Below are positions 50,478-58,671 of a stretch of 64,000 bases of DNA, in pieces (position 1 is the stretch's first letter; every line of letters starts with the position of its first letter). Source of the stretch: Acidimicrobiales bacterium (GTDB taxonomy: Bacteria; Actinomycetota; Acidimicrobiia; Acidimicrobiales; SZUA-35); assembly GCA_020629155.1 (NCBI GenBank), contig JAHDDW010000002.1, positions 1 to 64,000 on the forward strand, in the 5' to 3' direction. The position numbers and the translations under genes are program-made. Below the pieces are notes generated by a model. The model made no database searches. It had not been told where the DNA came from and saw only the letters and a program-made list of their open reading frames with translations.

Positions 50478-51367
50478 AGCCGCTTGTTATCGTGGGGCCG
50501 ACAGCATCTGGCAAATCAGCACTTGCTCTGTCGTTAGCCACTACGTATACGCCTGCCGAAATTATTTCAGCTGACGCAATGGCAGTGTATCGCCAGATGG
50601 ATATAGGCACCGCAAAGCCATCTGTTGAAGAGCGTGAAGCAGTCCCCTATCATCTTGTTGACGTTGTGGACTCGTCAGCGACGTTCGCTCTTTCTCAGTT
50701 CCAAGAGTTAGCTCGTCAGGTGCTGGTGGACTGCCAGAAGCGGCGAGCAACACCGCTAATTGTTGGGGGCACAGGGCTATATGTGCAAGCTGTTGTTGAT
50801 AACTTTACTATCCCAGGGCAGTTTCCCGATGTGCGTGCGCAACTTGAACAAGAGCCAACCACAGAACTTCTCTGGCAGCAGCTTGACAAAAAAGACCCCG
50901 TGGCAGCTGCCAAAATGGAACCAACAAATAGACGGCGCATCCTTCGCGCGTTAGAAGTAACGCTGGGTTCTGGACAGCCCTTTTCTTCGTTCGGCCCTGG
51001 GGTTGATAAATACCCTGCAAATGATTTTTGTCAAGTTGGTTTAGACATAGATCGTGATGTATTAGACAACAGGATTAACCAACGCTTCGACGCTCAACTA
51101 AAAGAAGGCTTCTTAGAAGAAGCGAAACGTTTACATGCAGGCAATCTGTCGAAAACAGCACGACAAGCGTTGGGGTATAAAGAATTTTTCGCTCACCTTG
51201 ACGGCCAGTTATCGTTTGAAGAAGCAGTCGCAGAAGCAAAACAACGTATTAGACGATTCGCTCGACGCCAACAACGCTGGTTTCGACGTGACCCACGCAT
51301 TACTTGGTTTGATGCAACCGACCCAGATCTAGCAGCTAACGTTGCAGCTCATTGGAACAATCGTTAA
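50471..51367 (+). CDS. miaA: tRNA dimethylallyltransferase
   Basis: It adds the isopentenyl group to A37 of tRNAs reading UNN codons. P-loop VGPTASGKSALAL (about 8-20), the substrate segment ISADAMAVYRQMDIGTAKP, GGTGLYVQAV and the C-terminal IRRFARRQQRWFRRDPRITWFD are conserved. 298 residues. GTG start inside the end of the preceding gene, so coupling is likely. No miaB is visible. Confidence 0.95.
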   Translation: MLKPLVIVGPTASGKSALALSLATTYTPAEIISADAMAVYRQMDIGTAKPSVEEREAVPYHLVDVVDSSATFALSQFQELARQVLVDCQKRRATPLIVGGTGLYVQAVVDNFTIPGQFPDVRAQLEQEPTTELLWQQLDKKDPVAAAKMEPTNRRRILRALEVTLGSGQPFSSFGPGVDKYPANDFCQVGLDIDRDVLDNRINQRFDAQLKEGFLEEAKRLHAGNLSKTARQALGYKEFFAHLDGQLSFEEAVAEAKQRIRRFARRQQRWFRRDPRITWFDATDPDLAANVAAHWNNR

Positions 51368-51420
51368 GAGCACGCGAAACCAACTTCAGAGAATGCCAGA
51401 CCGCTAAAGAACCAACAGAA

Positions 51421-52314
51421 CTATTCTGTTGTGGTTGTTTCCTCGTCGCTTTTTTCAGTGGTCGAAGATGCGTTAGCTTCTTGCTTCTCTCCGGCAGCAG
51501 AGTCCGCCGTTTCTTTGCCTTCTGCCGATTGCAAGCTTTCTAAGAAACCTTCTGGAGGAGTTAGCTTTGAGAATTGAAACACGATGCGTCGATTTGCCTC
51601 GCGACCTTCGGGAGTGTCATTCTTACCAAATTGTTCAGTTTCTCCCACTGGGTTTTTCGATATTCGATCAGCTGCAACACCTTGATCAATTAGCCACTCT
51701 TCAACAGCATCTGCACGAGCTATAGCTAGCTGCTGATTTTGGTCTTCAGGTTTACTTTCGGCCCTTTGCGTGTCAGTGTAGGCATATATTTCAACTTCAA
51801 GTGTGTCTGAGAATTCTAAAAATTTTACCAAAGCCTCTAACGAAGGAATCGTAGCATCAGGGTCAATTTCTGTTATCCCAGCTTCAAAAATATTGGGGCT
51901 TACCACTGCCACAGTAAAGTCATCTTTTAGATTAGTTGTAATCTCTTCATCAATCTCATAGTTGTTCACAACTTTGTCTTCATCACCCAAAATTGCAACA
52001 CCCAACGCTTCAAAGAAAGCACTGTTTTCTTCTGAATCAACTGTACCTTCCAGGTATAACGTGCCGTTACGCATCTCAGATTTGCGTTCTTCTGCAACGT
52101 TTCCAGAAGATAACTCTTCATCGATTGTTTTAACTTCTTCAGGCTGGGCAAGTGACGAGGCTGGAGCACTTGCTTTGGCATCTTGTGTTTCGATTTGCAC
52201 GTCATCCGAAGCAAACGGGCCGATACCTTCTTGCTCCATTATTAAATACCCTAGCCAACCGCATACACCAGTTAGGACTACCGCAGCGAAAGCCCAAACT
52301 TTTGTACTATTCAT
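51421..52314 (-). CDS. BON-like/OmpA envelope protein
   Basis: A 297-residue protein with an N-terminal membrane helix (VWAFAAVVLTGVCGWLGYLIM), an acidic linker, a BON-like module (MRNGTLYLEGTVDSEENSAFFEALGVAIL), and a C-terminal OmpA domain (VEIYAYTDTQRAESKPEDQNQQLAIARADAVEEWLI) followed by a Glu/Ser-rich tail. The ATG at 52314 has GGGAG upstream. Same design as the proteins at 20312 and 28801. Confidence 0.8.
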   Translation of the reverse strand: MNSTKVWAFAAVVLTGVCGWLGYLIMEQEGIGPFASDDVQIETQDAKASAPASSLAQPEEVKTIDEELSSGNVAEERKSEMRNGTLYLEGTVDSEENSAFFEALGVAILGDEDKVVNNYEIDEEITTNLKDDFTVAVVSPNIFEAGITEIDPDATIPSLEALVKFLEFSDTLEVEIYAYTDTQRAESKPEDQNQQLAIARADAVEEWLIDQGVAADRISKNPVGETEQFGKNDTPEGREANRRIVFQFSKLTPPEGFLESLQSAEGKETADSAAGEKQEANASSTTEKSDEETTTTE

Positions 52315-52469
52315 ATTGCCAGCTCCCAAAATTCTTCTTAATCATTCAACAACAGTGTTGAATAAGATTCAGGATATCATACGTATCGAAAAACTAGACA
52401 GCAAGGAAATATACCTACGTTGAGGAAATACTTGGGGAACTTTTTGCGAACTTGCGGCGTCTTATAGGC

Positions 52470-52520
52470 ATGAAAAAAGTAGTTATGGTTCTTTTGCTAT
52501 GCCTTATGTTCACAATTTAA
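52470..52520 (+). CDS. Signal-peptide-like mini-ORF
   Basis: A 16-codon ORF, MKKVVMVLLLCLMFTI, of pure signal-peptide character with a possible lipobox-like Cys. No domain follows. It may be a small membrane peptide or a remnant. Confidence 0.25.
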   Translation: MKKVVMVLLLCLMFTI

Positions 52521-52548
52521 ACCCATTAGGGTGCATGTAATGCTGGCT

Positions 52549-55500
52549 TCAACTGTTATCGGCCATCATGGAAACAACTTGTAGTTCTACTGATTTTGCT
52601 TTGTTTGCTGACGTAAGCGGCAGGCGCACTATATTACTATCGCCTTCGAATATCGGCGCAATACCGTTGGCGTAGATTTCGACAGGCACATCAACGTTTT
52701 CAAGATCTGCTACATCTTTGATCGCCATTTCAAACGGCTGCGAACGCTGTGAACGAATAGCCTGCGGCACATAGTGACGATCAACCCACAACACATCACC
52801 ATTGTCATCTATATAGGAGGCAAGCACCATTGGAATCGCAACTTCTCTCGTGCCGTCATTACGCAACTCGCCTGCAAGGTTACCGTCGTCTGTTACTTCT
52901 ATGTCGTTGACACCTACGCCACGGTAGAGCCCATAGGAAGTCACTACAGCCTTGGCATACACCTCAACCGAAGCGATGTCTGCCTCAAGCGTCAACGGTT
53001 TTTGCACCAATGGATCAAAGTCAACGTTTTCACCTGCTGCTACATCTTGAAAGTCAACTCGAAACGGGGTCGTCTCACCAGGGTTCAGCGTTTTAGACAT
53101 GAAGTCGGTGGCATTATATTTTGCTATCTGCTGACCGTCAGCGTCACGCAAAATAGCGGTCACCGTCAAGTCAGCTGGGTCTACGTCGGTGTTTAGGATC
53201 TGGCCGACCACAACAGGCAAATCGTCTTTTGCCACTAACTGTGCCGAAGTGATCGCTATTTCAGGGCGGTCTTGAATGTCGGCCAAATCACTTGTTGCAG
53301 ATGTGACTCGCCGACGGCCTTGCACAAGATAGTCGACTTCGCTTCGTCGCACGAGCTGATCTGGCGGCACTGTCGGGTCAGCTGGCTGCGGCACAATAAA
53401 CCATGAGCCGTTGCGCTTGCGCAGCTCAATATCTTGGGTACTGTCGTACCAATCCAACGCAGTGAGATACGTGGCTTTTACCCGCACGACCGCTTTTGTA
53501 TCACTGCGCTCAAGAATTTCTGTGTCGATTGAGTCGAGTTTTGCATATGATGCTAGTAAACCGCCGTTGACTGAAAGCTGCAAGCGCCACAGCTCATAGT
53601 CAATGCCAGCTTGAGGATCTAGCCGACTATAGGCATCAGCGAAACGACGAAAGTCTAGATCCTCGTAATAGGTTTCGATAACGTCTTCTATTGTCGGTTG
53701 TTGCGCAACTGCTAGCATCGGTTTGGCGAACAGCGACGCACACAATACTGCTAACACACAAATCCGCAGCAGTTTTACTTTCCAGGATATTTTTTTGCTT
53801 ATCCTGCCGCGAACTCGCGCCAGAATTTTCTCGCCAACCGAGACTTTTGTCTGCGTTGTTGTCTCGACTTTTGCAGCAAGCTTTTGCAGCAATCGATCTA
53901 TCCACGCAAACGGCCCCCAAAACTTCGCCGCTGCACTGGGATGATTTTTTATTGTACATCCCTTCGGTATTTCCGCTGCGCTCGGCGCGTTAGCACGCAG
54001 CAAGTACTCAGTTTTCCGCGTCGATGACCACAGGTTAAGAAACAGCAATACAAATGCTCCACAAATCATTGTTGGAGGAATCGTTCCCCACATAAATCGT
54101 TGCCAATACGGTGCCTGGTTGTCGGGCAACTGCGCTGGCAGTGGTTCAATGTCTGCACGCTCCCACACGACAATGCCGTTTTCCAACGGGCCAAGTTGAT
54201 GCCATCCAGCAAACGTTAGTAACGGGTCATAAAATTTGTCGTTAGAGAACACAAATTTGAGATTGTATTTCTCTGGCACCTCTAAAAACTGTTGCAACGA
54301 CCCCAACCCAGATACACCACGGTATTTAGCGCCTTCAAGCCGTTCGATGCTAGTAGAAGTGAGCTCTGGCAACCGCCTTGCTGAATGATAGTTGCCGTCG
54401 ACTTGTGTGGCTGTTGTTTGTGCAGACAATCGAGCCATTTGATCGCCGAACCCAAGGGTTAGGTAACGCCAGCGCTCGTGCTGATCTTTTTCGATGAACG
54501 ACACGATCGGGTCGGTTGCTATTTCGTCTGGCTGGAACGGGCGATATTTTGCTAGCGTCGCAGAAAAAAGCGACAACGCAATCATTGCTACCACCAGACT
54601 TATCTGAACGAAGCGAAGCAGAAAAGTGCCGCCTGTGTGACGTAACCACGATGCTATAGACCCACGTTCTATACTTGTGACTAACAACCCAGCGAGCGGC
54701 AAGATCATTATCGCCGCCCAGAACGTGAACCTGTCTAGCGTCAAGATGTCGAACGCGCCGCCCAGCAGCATTCTTGGTACTGGTGTTGTGCCGCCAGTGC
54801 CCAACACAAAAAGTAAGAATAGCGATGCGGCTAACGGCCACATGCGGCTGACGACTGCGCGAACAAGCGCATAGGGCAATACAAAAAACATGAGACCCCA
54901 TGGAATCGCAAAAAAGATTAACCCGATGTTGCGGTCAGCTAAAAAGTTTGCTCGACTGCCGTGTGGGATGGCGACCTGGTTGATCGGGTCTTGCCCAGAC
55001 CAAATCCAATACGGCATCACGACAATTACAAGCACGCAGATCAGCAACGGGCCAACAACTGCCAACCGTACTGTTGCTGGCCAGACTCTGCGTAAACGTC
55101 TTGCCAGCATCGGCAACGCGTTTTGTATCGACAACACGCTGCGAAACTCTCCCCCTATTTCGCCTGGTAGAGCAATTCGCGATTGTCGAAGCAGACCGGC
55201 AACAAGCACTGGCCCTAAGAAAAAGATGGACCCAAAAAGCGTAGTAACGTGATGACCTGCGGTACATGCGCCCAACACAACCACGCCTGAGAGCAAGTTT
55301 TTGAGCCGCCCTTCAAACACCCAACGGCTAATAAACGGCAACGCGTTCAACAAAAATGCGAGCGCGAACGTTGTTGGCAACTGGCCATAAAGATGCACGG
55401 TTTCTGCTATCGCCGACGAAGCCACTAACAGTAATGCTGCGTTTGCAGCGGCCTCTTTTGATACCCACAGGCGCGAAAATCGATAGACCCCGATTGTTAG

Positions 55501-55848
55501 CATCAGCAGCATCGTTATCTGCACCGTGACAAAAGCCAGTTCTAAACTGCCTAAAACCTTTGATAACGCTGCCATTGCCATGTGTGTGCCAGGCGGATAT
55601 GACACCGTTGTGAAGCCTGTATACCAGCGTTGATCCCAGCTGCTGAACCAGTCTCGTGCATAATGGTCACCCATAAACATATGCACATAAGCATCGTAGG
55701 TGCCTTTATAGGACCCAAAAAGCAGTAGCGACCCGTGGTAGAAAAGTGTTAAAACTAGTGCCCATCGCAAACGCTTCGGAAAATCGACGCTCGACAAAAA
55801 CGACACCGAACGAAGCTTTTTGCTATATGTTCTCCGAAAAGAGTCCAC
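52549..55848 (-). CDS. Large GT-C-like membrane protein with FxLYD C-terminus
   Basis: A 1,099-residue protein. About 12 N-terminal helices carry GT-C-type loops (TYDAYVHMFMGDHYARDW and YPPGTHMAMAAL), as in YfhO- or PMT-like glycosyltransferases. A large extracytoplasmic loop and helix follow (about 600), then a linker holding an R1 repeat, a second hydrophobic segment (about 690), an NTF2-like region (AYSRLDPQAGIDYELW) and a C-terminal FxLYD-like domain (AITSAQLVAKDDLPVVVGQI). It probably moves sugars or lipids at the envelope. The R1 insert adds residues LLRANAPSAAEIPKGCTIKN. Confidence 0.7.
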   Translation of the reverse strand: MDSFRRTYSKKLRSVSFLSSVDFPKRLRWALVLTLFYHGSLLLFGSYKGTYDAYVHMFMGDHYARDWFSSWDQRWYTGFTTVSYPPGTHMAMAALSKVLGSLELAFVTVQITMLLMLTIGVYRFSRLWVSKEAAANAALLLVASSAIAETVHLYGQLPTTFALAFLLNALPFISRWVFEGRLKNLLSGVVVLGACTAGHHVTTLFGSIFFLGPVLVAGLLRQSRIALPGEIGGEFRSVLSIQNALPMLARRLRRVWPATVRLAVVGPLLICVLVIVVMPYWIWSGQDPINQVAIPHGSRANFLADRNIGLIFFAIPWGLMFFVLPYALVRAVVSRMWPLAASLFLLFVLGTGGTTPVPRMLLGGAFDILTLDRFTFWAAIMILPLAGLLVTSIERGSIASWLRHTGGTFLLRFVQISLVVAMIALSLFSATLAKYRPFQPDEIATDPIVSFIEKDQHERWRYLTLGFGDQMARLSAQTTATQVDGNYHSARRLPELTSTSIERLEGAKYRGVSGLGSLQQFLEVPEKYNLKFVFSNDKFYDPLLTFAGWHQLGPLENGIVVWERADIEPLPAQLPDNQAPYWQRFMWGTIPPTMICGAFVLLFLNLWSSTRKTEYLLRANAPSAAEIPKGCTIKNHPSAAAKFWGPFAWIDRLLQKLAAKVETTTQTKVSVGEKILARVRGRISKKISWKVKLLRICVLAVLCASLFAKPMLAVAQQPTIEDVIETYYEDLDFRRFADAYSRLDPQAGIDYELWRLQLSVNGGLLASYAKLDSIDTEILERSDTKAVVRVKATYLTALDWYDSTQDIELRKRNGSWFIVPQPADPTVPPDQLVRRSEVDYLVQGRRRVTSATSDLADIQDRPEIAITSAQLVAKDDLPVVVGQILNTDVDPADLTVTAILRDADGQQIAKYNATDFMSKTLNPGETTPFRVDFQDVAAGENVDFDPLVQKPLTLEADIASVEVYAKAVVTSYGLYRGVGVNDIEVTDDGNLAGELRNDGTREVAIPMVLASYIDDNGDVLWVDRHYVPQAIRSQRSQPFEMAIKDVADLENVDVPVEIYANGIAPIFEGDSNIVRLPLTSANKAKSVELQVVSMMADNS
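53938..54002 (-). repeat. Interspersed repeat R1 inside a coding sequence
   Basis: The reverse complement reads CTGCGTGCTAACGCGCCG, AGCGCAGCGGAAATACCGAA and GGGATG...CATCCC, aligning with copy B (44505-44630) through the hairpin. Read in the frame of the membrane protein it gives no stop. It lies in the linker between the membrane domain and the C-terminal domain. Confidence 0.75.
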
Positions 55849-55986
55849 CTATCAAAGTCGGCATTTCCAACCCATGATCAAGCGGTTCTAGAACCCAGGC
55901 AAGCTACGACTAGGAGCAGAAACGTGCTATCTATGCAATAATGGGGTAGAAAGGTTGAATAACAGATTATCGCGAAGGAGCTATAC

Positions 55987-56193
55987 ATGCCAGGTAAGAT
56001 GAAGCCAGAATTCTTAGGTCTGACACCACATCAGATTCAGAAAGAATTGGATCAAGCTCAGTTAGACCGCAGAACCGCAGAACATGAAACCATAGCTATA
56101 TTTGATGGCCTAATCGAAAAAGCAAAAGCTAGAGGTGTGCATAAGATACCAGCCCCGACGGTGATCGATAAGCGCTCGGGATCACCTGTATAG
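55987..56193 (+). CDS. Small hypothetical protein, first of a pair
   Basis: A 68-residue helical, charged protein (LTPHQIQKELDQAQLDRRTAEHETIAIFDGLIEKAKARGV) with GAAGGAG placed 7 nt before the ATG. The next gene starts 5 nt after its stop. The size order and tight spacing resemble a toxin-antitoxin pair with the antitoxin first, but no family is recognised. Confidence 0.5.
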   Translation: MPGKMKPEFLGLTPHQIQKELDQAQLDRRTAEHETIAIFDGLIEKAKARGVHKIPAPTVIDKRSGSPV

Positions 56194-56198
56194 CTTGA

Positions 56199-56519
56199 AT
56201 GGCAACATACAGGAACGTAAGGTTTGACGAGTCTTGTCTAAATAGATTCATCAACGAGTTAGAGATTCATAGTTTAAGAAGCCACCCGATTCTTGTCGAC
56301 GAGATAATGCCTAATTTAATTAGCGCTTTCAAAGAGTTATGGCCAACTTTGCTTCAGCCGTTCAAAGAAGATTCACTAATAAGAGCATACGAATTCCGTA
56401 GCGACTACGTCCCCTATATGATTTTTTTCGCTCGCCTCGAATCAATAGCCATAGATTTAGAAACAGTACAAGAATTCATCGTCATCTATGATGTTGAAAT
56501 AGCCACTGAGATCCGTTAA
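56199..56519 (+). CDS. Small hypothetical protein, second of a pair
   Basis: A 106-residue protein, helical at the start and probably strand-rich after AYEFRSDYVPYMIFFARLESIAIDLETVQEFIVIYDVEI. That C-terminal layout is loosely like HigB/RelE toxins, and the order after a 68-residue gene fits a TA module. No catalytic residue can be named. Starts 5 nt after the upstream stop. Confidence 0.5.
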   Translation: MATYRNVRFDESCLNRFINELEIHSLRSHPILVDEIMPNLISAFKELWPTLLQPFKEDSLIRAYEFRSDYVPYMIFFARLESIAIDLETVQEFIVIYDVEIATEIR

Positions 56520-56537
56520 GGGTTCATACACGTCGCT

Positions 56538-57134
56538 TCAACTAGCTTGACATGTCCAAGGCTCTCGCTGCTGTTTTAACAGAAAAACTATCACTGCAAT
56601 AGTTATAAGCTGCAGCACAGCAAGAACTAGCATTATTTTTGTATGTCGCGAAACAATGTCTTGATACTCAATCAACAGGAAAGGCTCTGGATTAGTAACT
56701 TCTGTTATGTAAGGATCTGATTCTAGCCTCTTAAATTTGTTCAGATCCGATAGGTGAGTCGTAACAGTCAGGCTCGGAGCTACAGTCTGTTCAGAGAGCA
56801 ACCCAACCATCTCAGGCGAATCTGCAAAATAGGCTTTGGTTTCTTCAGATGTTTCAGTCCTACCTCTGTAGCGGACGCTATAGACCTTATAGCTAGAGTT
56901 CATTTCGATGCTTTCTTGCAGCTCTTGAGCACGCTGATCTATAACGTTTTCAGACAGAAGATTACCATCTCCATCCTCCTGCTCTAGCCAAAGTGTAGAA
57001 TCTACTACTTCTTTCGCCTTGAGCTGTCTGTTCGATTTCGCAGCTGAGGAAACCATCCCAACACATAAGACTGCCGCTAACCCAATCAGAACATAAAGGA
57101 TAATTGGACTTTTTCTTTCAGAAATATCCGCCAT
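56538..57134 (-). CDS. FtsX-extracellular-domain-like two-helix protein
   Basis: A 198-residue protein with a membrane helix at each end (IILYVLIGLAAVLCVGMVSS, and IMLVLAVLQLITIAVIVFLL). The middle resembles the FtsX outside domain: VVDSTLWLEQEDGDGN, YKVYSVRYRGRTETSEETKAYFADSPEMVGLL and APSLTVTTHLSDLNKFKRLESDPYITEV. In FtsX that domain activates peptidoglycan hydrolases. The permease helices and FtsE are absent. The fit is by eye. Confidence 0.55.
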   Translation of the reverse strand: MADISERKSPIILYVLIGLAAVLCVGMVSSAAKSNRQLKAKEVVDSTLWLEQEDGDGNLLSENVIDQRAQELQESIEMNSSYKVYSVRYRGRTETSEETKAYFADSPEMVGLLSEQTVAPSLTVTTHLSDLNKFKRLESDPYITEVTNPEPFLLIEYQDIVSRHTKIMLVLAVLQLITIAVIVFLLKQQREPWTCQAS

Positions 57135-57219
57135 TTATCCAGTATAAAAGAACAGCTTACAGTACACTCTTTGACAGTTTACGCAATTATATGCACACTT
57201 ATACTTGCGGAGGTTGCTT

Positions 57220-57450
57220 ATGGCTTAACTAACTATTTACTTAGAAGACGAAGTAGCGAAACAACTTAAAAAAGCGGCGGAGGAAACTCACGTTTCGCAA
57301 AGCAGCTTAGTTTCTGAACTTATCCGAAATCGACTTTCAGCCGAATGGCCGACTTCAGTTAAAGACCTGGCTGGAGCTTGGCAAGAGTTCCCAACAGCTG
57401 AACGACTGCGGGATTCTTTGGGCTCTGACCTGTCTCGCGAAGATCTATGA
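57220..57450 (+). pseudogene. vapB: VapB-type RHH antitoxin with TAA at codon 3
   Basis: ATG GCT TAA, then an intact frame LTIYLEDEVAKQLKKAAEET through to VSQSSLVSELIRNRLS and a C-terminal WPTSVKDLAGAWQEFPTAERL tail that should cover a PIN toxin. GGAGG sits 6 nt before the ATG. The expected third codon would be CAA. The frame is otherwise open to the TGA that overlaps the vapC start (ATGA). So either the antitoxin is not made from this ATG or the stop is an artefact. Confidence 0.7.
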
Positions 57451-57842
57451 ACTTTTTTTTAGACACAAATACTTTGATTTACTATTTTAAAGATCAAGGC
57501 CACGTTGCAAAGAACCTGCTGGCAGTTTCTCCAAAACAGATTTTTATCCCCTCCACAGTCGTCTCCGAACTTCAAGTAGGGATTCACAAATCAACATCGC
57601 CACAGAAACGAACAATGCAACTGCATGCACTACTCGAATCTGTCTCGATTACTTCTTTCGGACATGAAGAGGCACTAACCGCAGCGAAAACACGCGCAGC
57701 GCTCGAAGCCAAAGGTACATCTATTGGGCTATATGATATTTTGATAGCAGCAACGGCGTTAAAAAATAGTGCGACACTCATAACTAGAAACACAAAGGAA
57801 TTCGAACGAGTCGACGGCCTAGCGGTAGAAAATTGGTATTAA
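57447..57842 (+). CDS. vapC: VapC-type PIN-domain toxin
   Basis: A 131-residue PIN RNase. Acidic active-site residues are Asp6 (FLDTNTLIYYF), Glu41 (VVSELQVG) and Asp97 (GLYDILIAA), with RNTKEF near 114-119 as the fourth position. VapC toxins cleave specific tRNAs or rRNA. It starts in an ATGA overlap with the antitoxin gene, the usual coupling. All key residues look intact, so the toxin should be active if expressed. Confidence 0.9.
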   Translation: MNFFLDTNTLIYYFKDQGHVAKNLLAVSPKQIFIPSTVVSELQVGIHKSTSPQKRTMQLHALLESVSITSFGHEEALTAAKTRAALEAKGTSIGLYDILIAATALKNSATLITRNTKEFERVDGLAVENWY

Positions 57843-57851
57843 GCTAAGAGC

Positions 57852-57935
57852 ATGAGAAACAACATTATCTTAGTGACCACTGACAGCAAAGACCTGGTTT
57901 CCAGTATTGCCGAAGCTTGCTCACTACATGAATAG
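57852..57935 (+). CDS. Mini-ORF before ABC genes
   Basis: A 27-codon ORF (MRNNIILVTTDSKDLVSSIA..LHE) whose stop overlaps the ABC ATPase start (ATGAATAG). It looks like the first strand and helix of a receiver domain. It may be a remnant or a leader that couples translation. Confidence 0.3.
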   Translation: MRNNIILVTTDSKDLVSSIAEACSLHE

Positions 57936-58671
57936 AAACCACGCCCATTCTTCTCGCATAGAAGCTACAGGGCTTAGCAAATCGTACGACGGTCATATAG
58001 TTGTTGACGATGTTAGCTTGGCAGTGCCTGCCGGCGAAATCCATGCGCTAATCGGCCTCAACGGCGCAGGGAAAACAACCCTCATGCGAATGTTTCTAGG
58101 GATGATCAAACCTGATAAGGGCAGCGCTTTCATTAGCGGCGTTGACGTCAACACTGGTCGACCCCAATGGCGCAACGTGGGTTATTTGATTGAAACCCCC
58201 TTTGCCTATGCAGAGCTTTCAGTTGTTGAAAATCTCAAAGTCTCGGCGATTCTACACGGCGTAGAGGAAAGTCTTATTGACGAAATGGTTGCTGCAACAG
58301 CTGAAAAATTCGGAATCGCACAATACAGCAGTCGAGCTGCTCGTAAACTCTCGCTTGGGAATAGGCAAAAACTTGCTCTCGCTTCGGCAATGTTACACAA
58401 GCCGTCGATACTCATTCTAGATGAGCCTGCCAATGGGCTAGATCCTGCTGGTGTCGTAGCAGTGAGAGAAATGCTCGCAGAAGTGGCCGATGATGGTGTT
58501 TCAATATTTGTTTCCAGCCATCACCTCGACCAGGTTGCTCGCATAGCCCATAGCATGTGGGTTTTGCAGTCTGGGAAGCTTGTAGGCAAACTCGACCCTG
58601 ACGGTGCGGACCTCGAAACGACTTTTTTTGAGATGATTTATGAGGCAGACCAGATGAAAGGGGCTAACTGA
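57928..58671 (+). CDS. ABC transporter ATP-binding protein
   Basis: A 247-residue exporter-type ATPase of the CcmA/NatA group. Walker A GLNGAGKTT, signature KLSLGNRQKLALASAM, Walker B ILILDEPANGLDP and the switch SSHH are present. It pairs with the permease that starts at its stop codon. The ATG at 57928 is preferred; a TTG at 57907 would overlap the mini-ORF further. Substrate unknown, possibly an antibiotic or lipid. Confidence 0.9.
   Translation: MNRNHAHSSRIEATGLSKSYDGHIVVDDVSLAVPAGEIHALIGLNGAGKTTLMRMFLGMIKPDKGSAFISGVDVNTGRPQWRNVGYLIETPFAYAELSVVENLKVSAILHGVEESLIDEMVAATAEKFGIAQYSSRAARKLSLGNRQKLALASAMLHKPSILILDEPANGLDPAGVVAVREMLAEVADDGVSIFVSSHHLDQVARIAHSMWVLQSGKLVGKLDPDGADLETTFFEMIYEADQMKGAN

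Noticed and set aside
54350-54901. 183-residue ORF (-) inside the large membrane protein gene
   Set aside because: It is a shifted frame in the same strand, rich in Arg/Ser/Cys/His with no domain, and lies wholly inside a gene with clear membrane topology.
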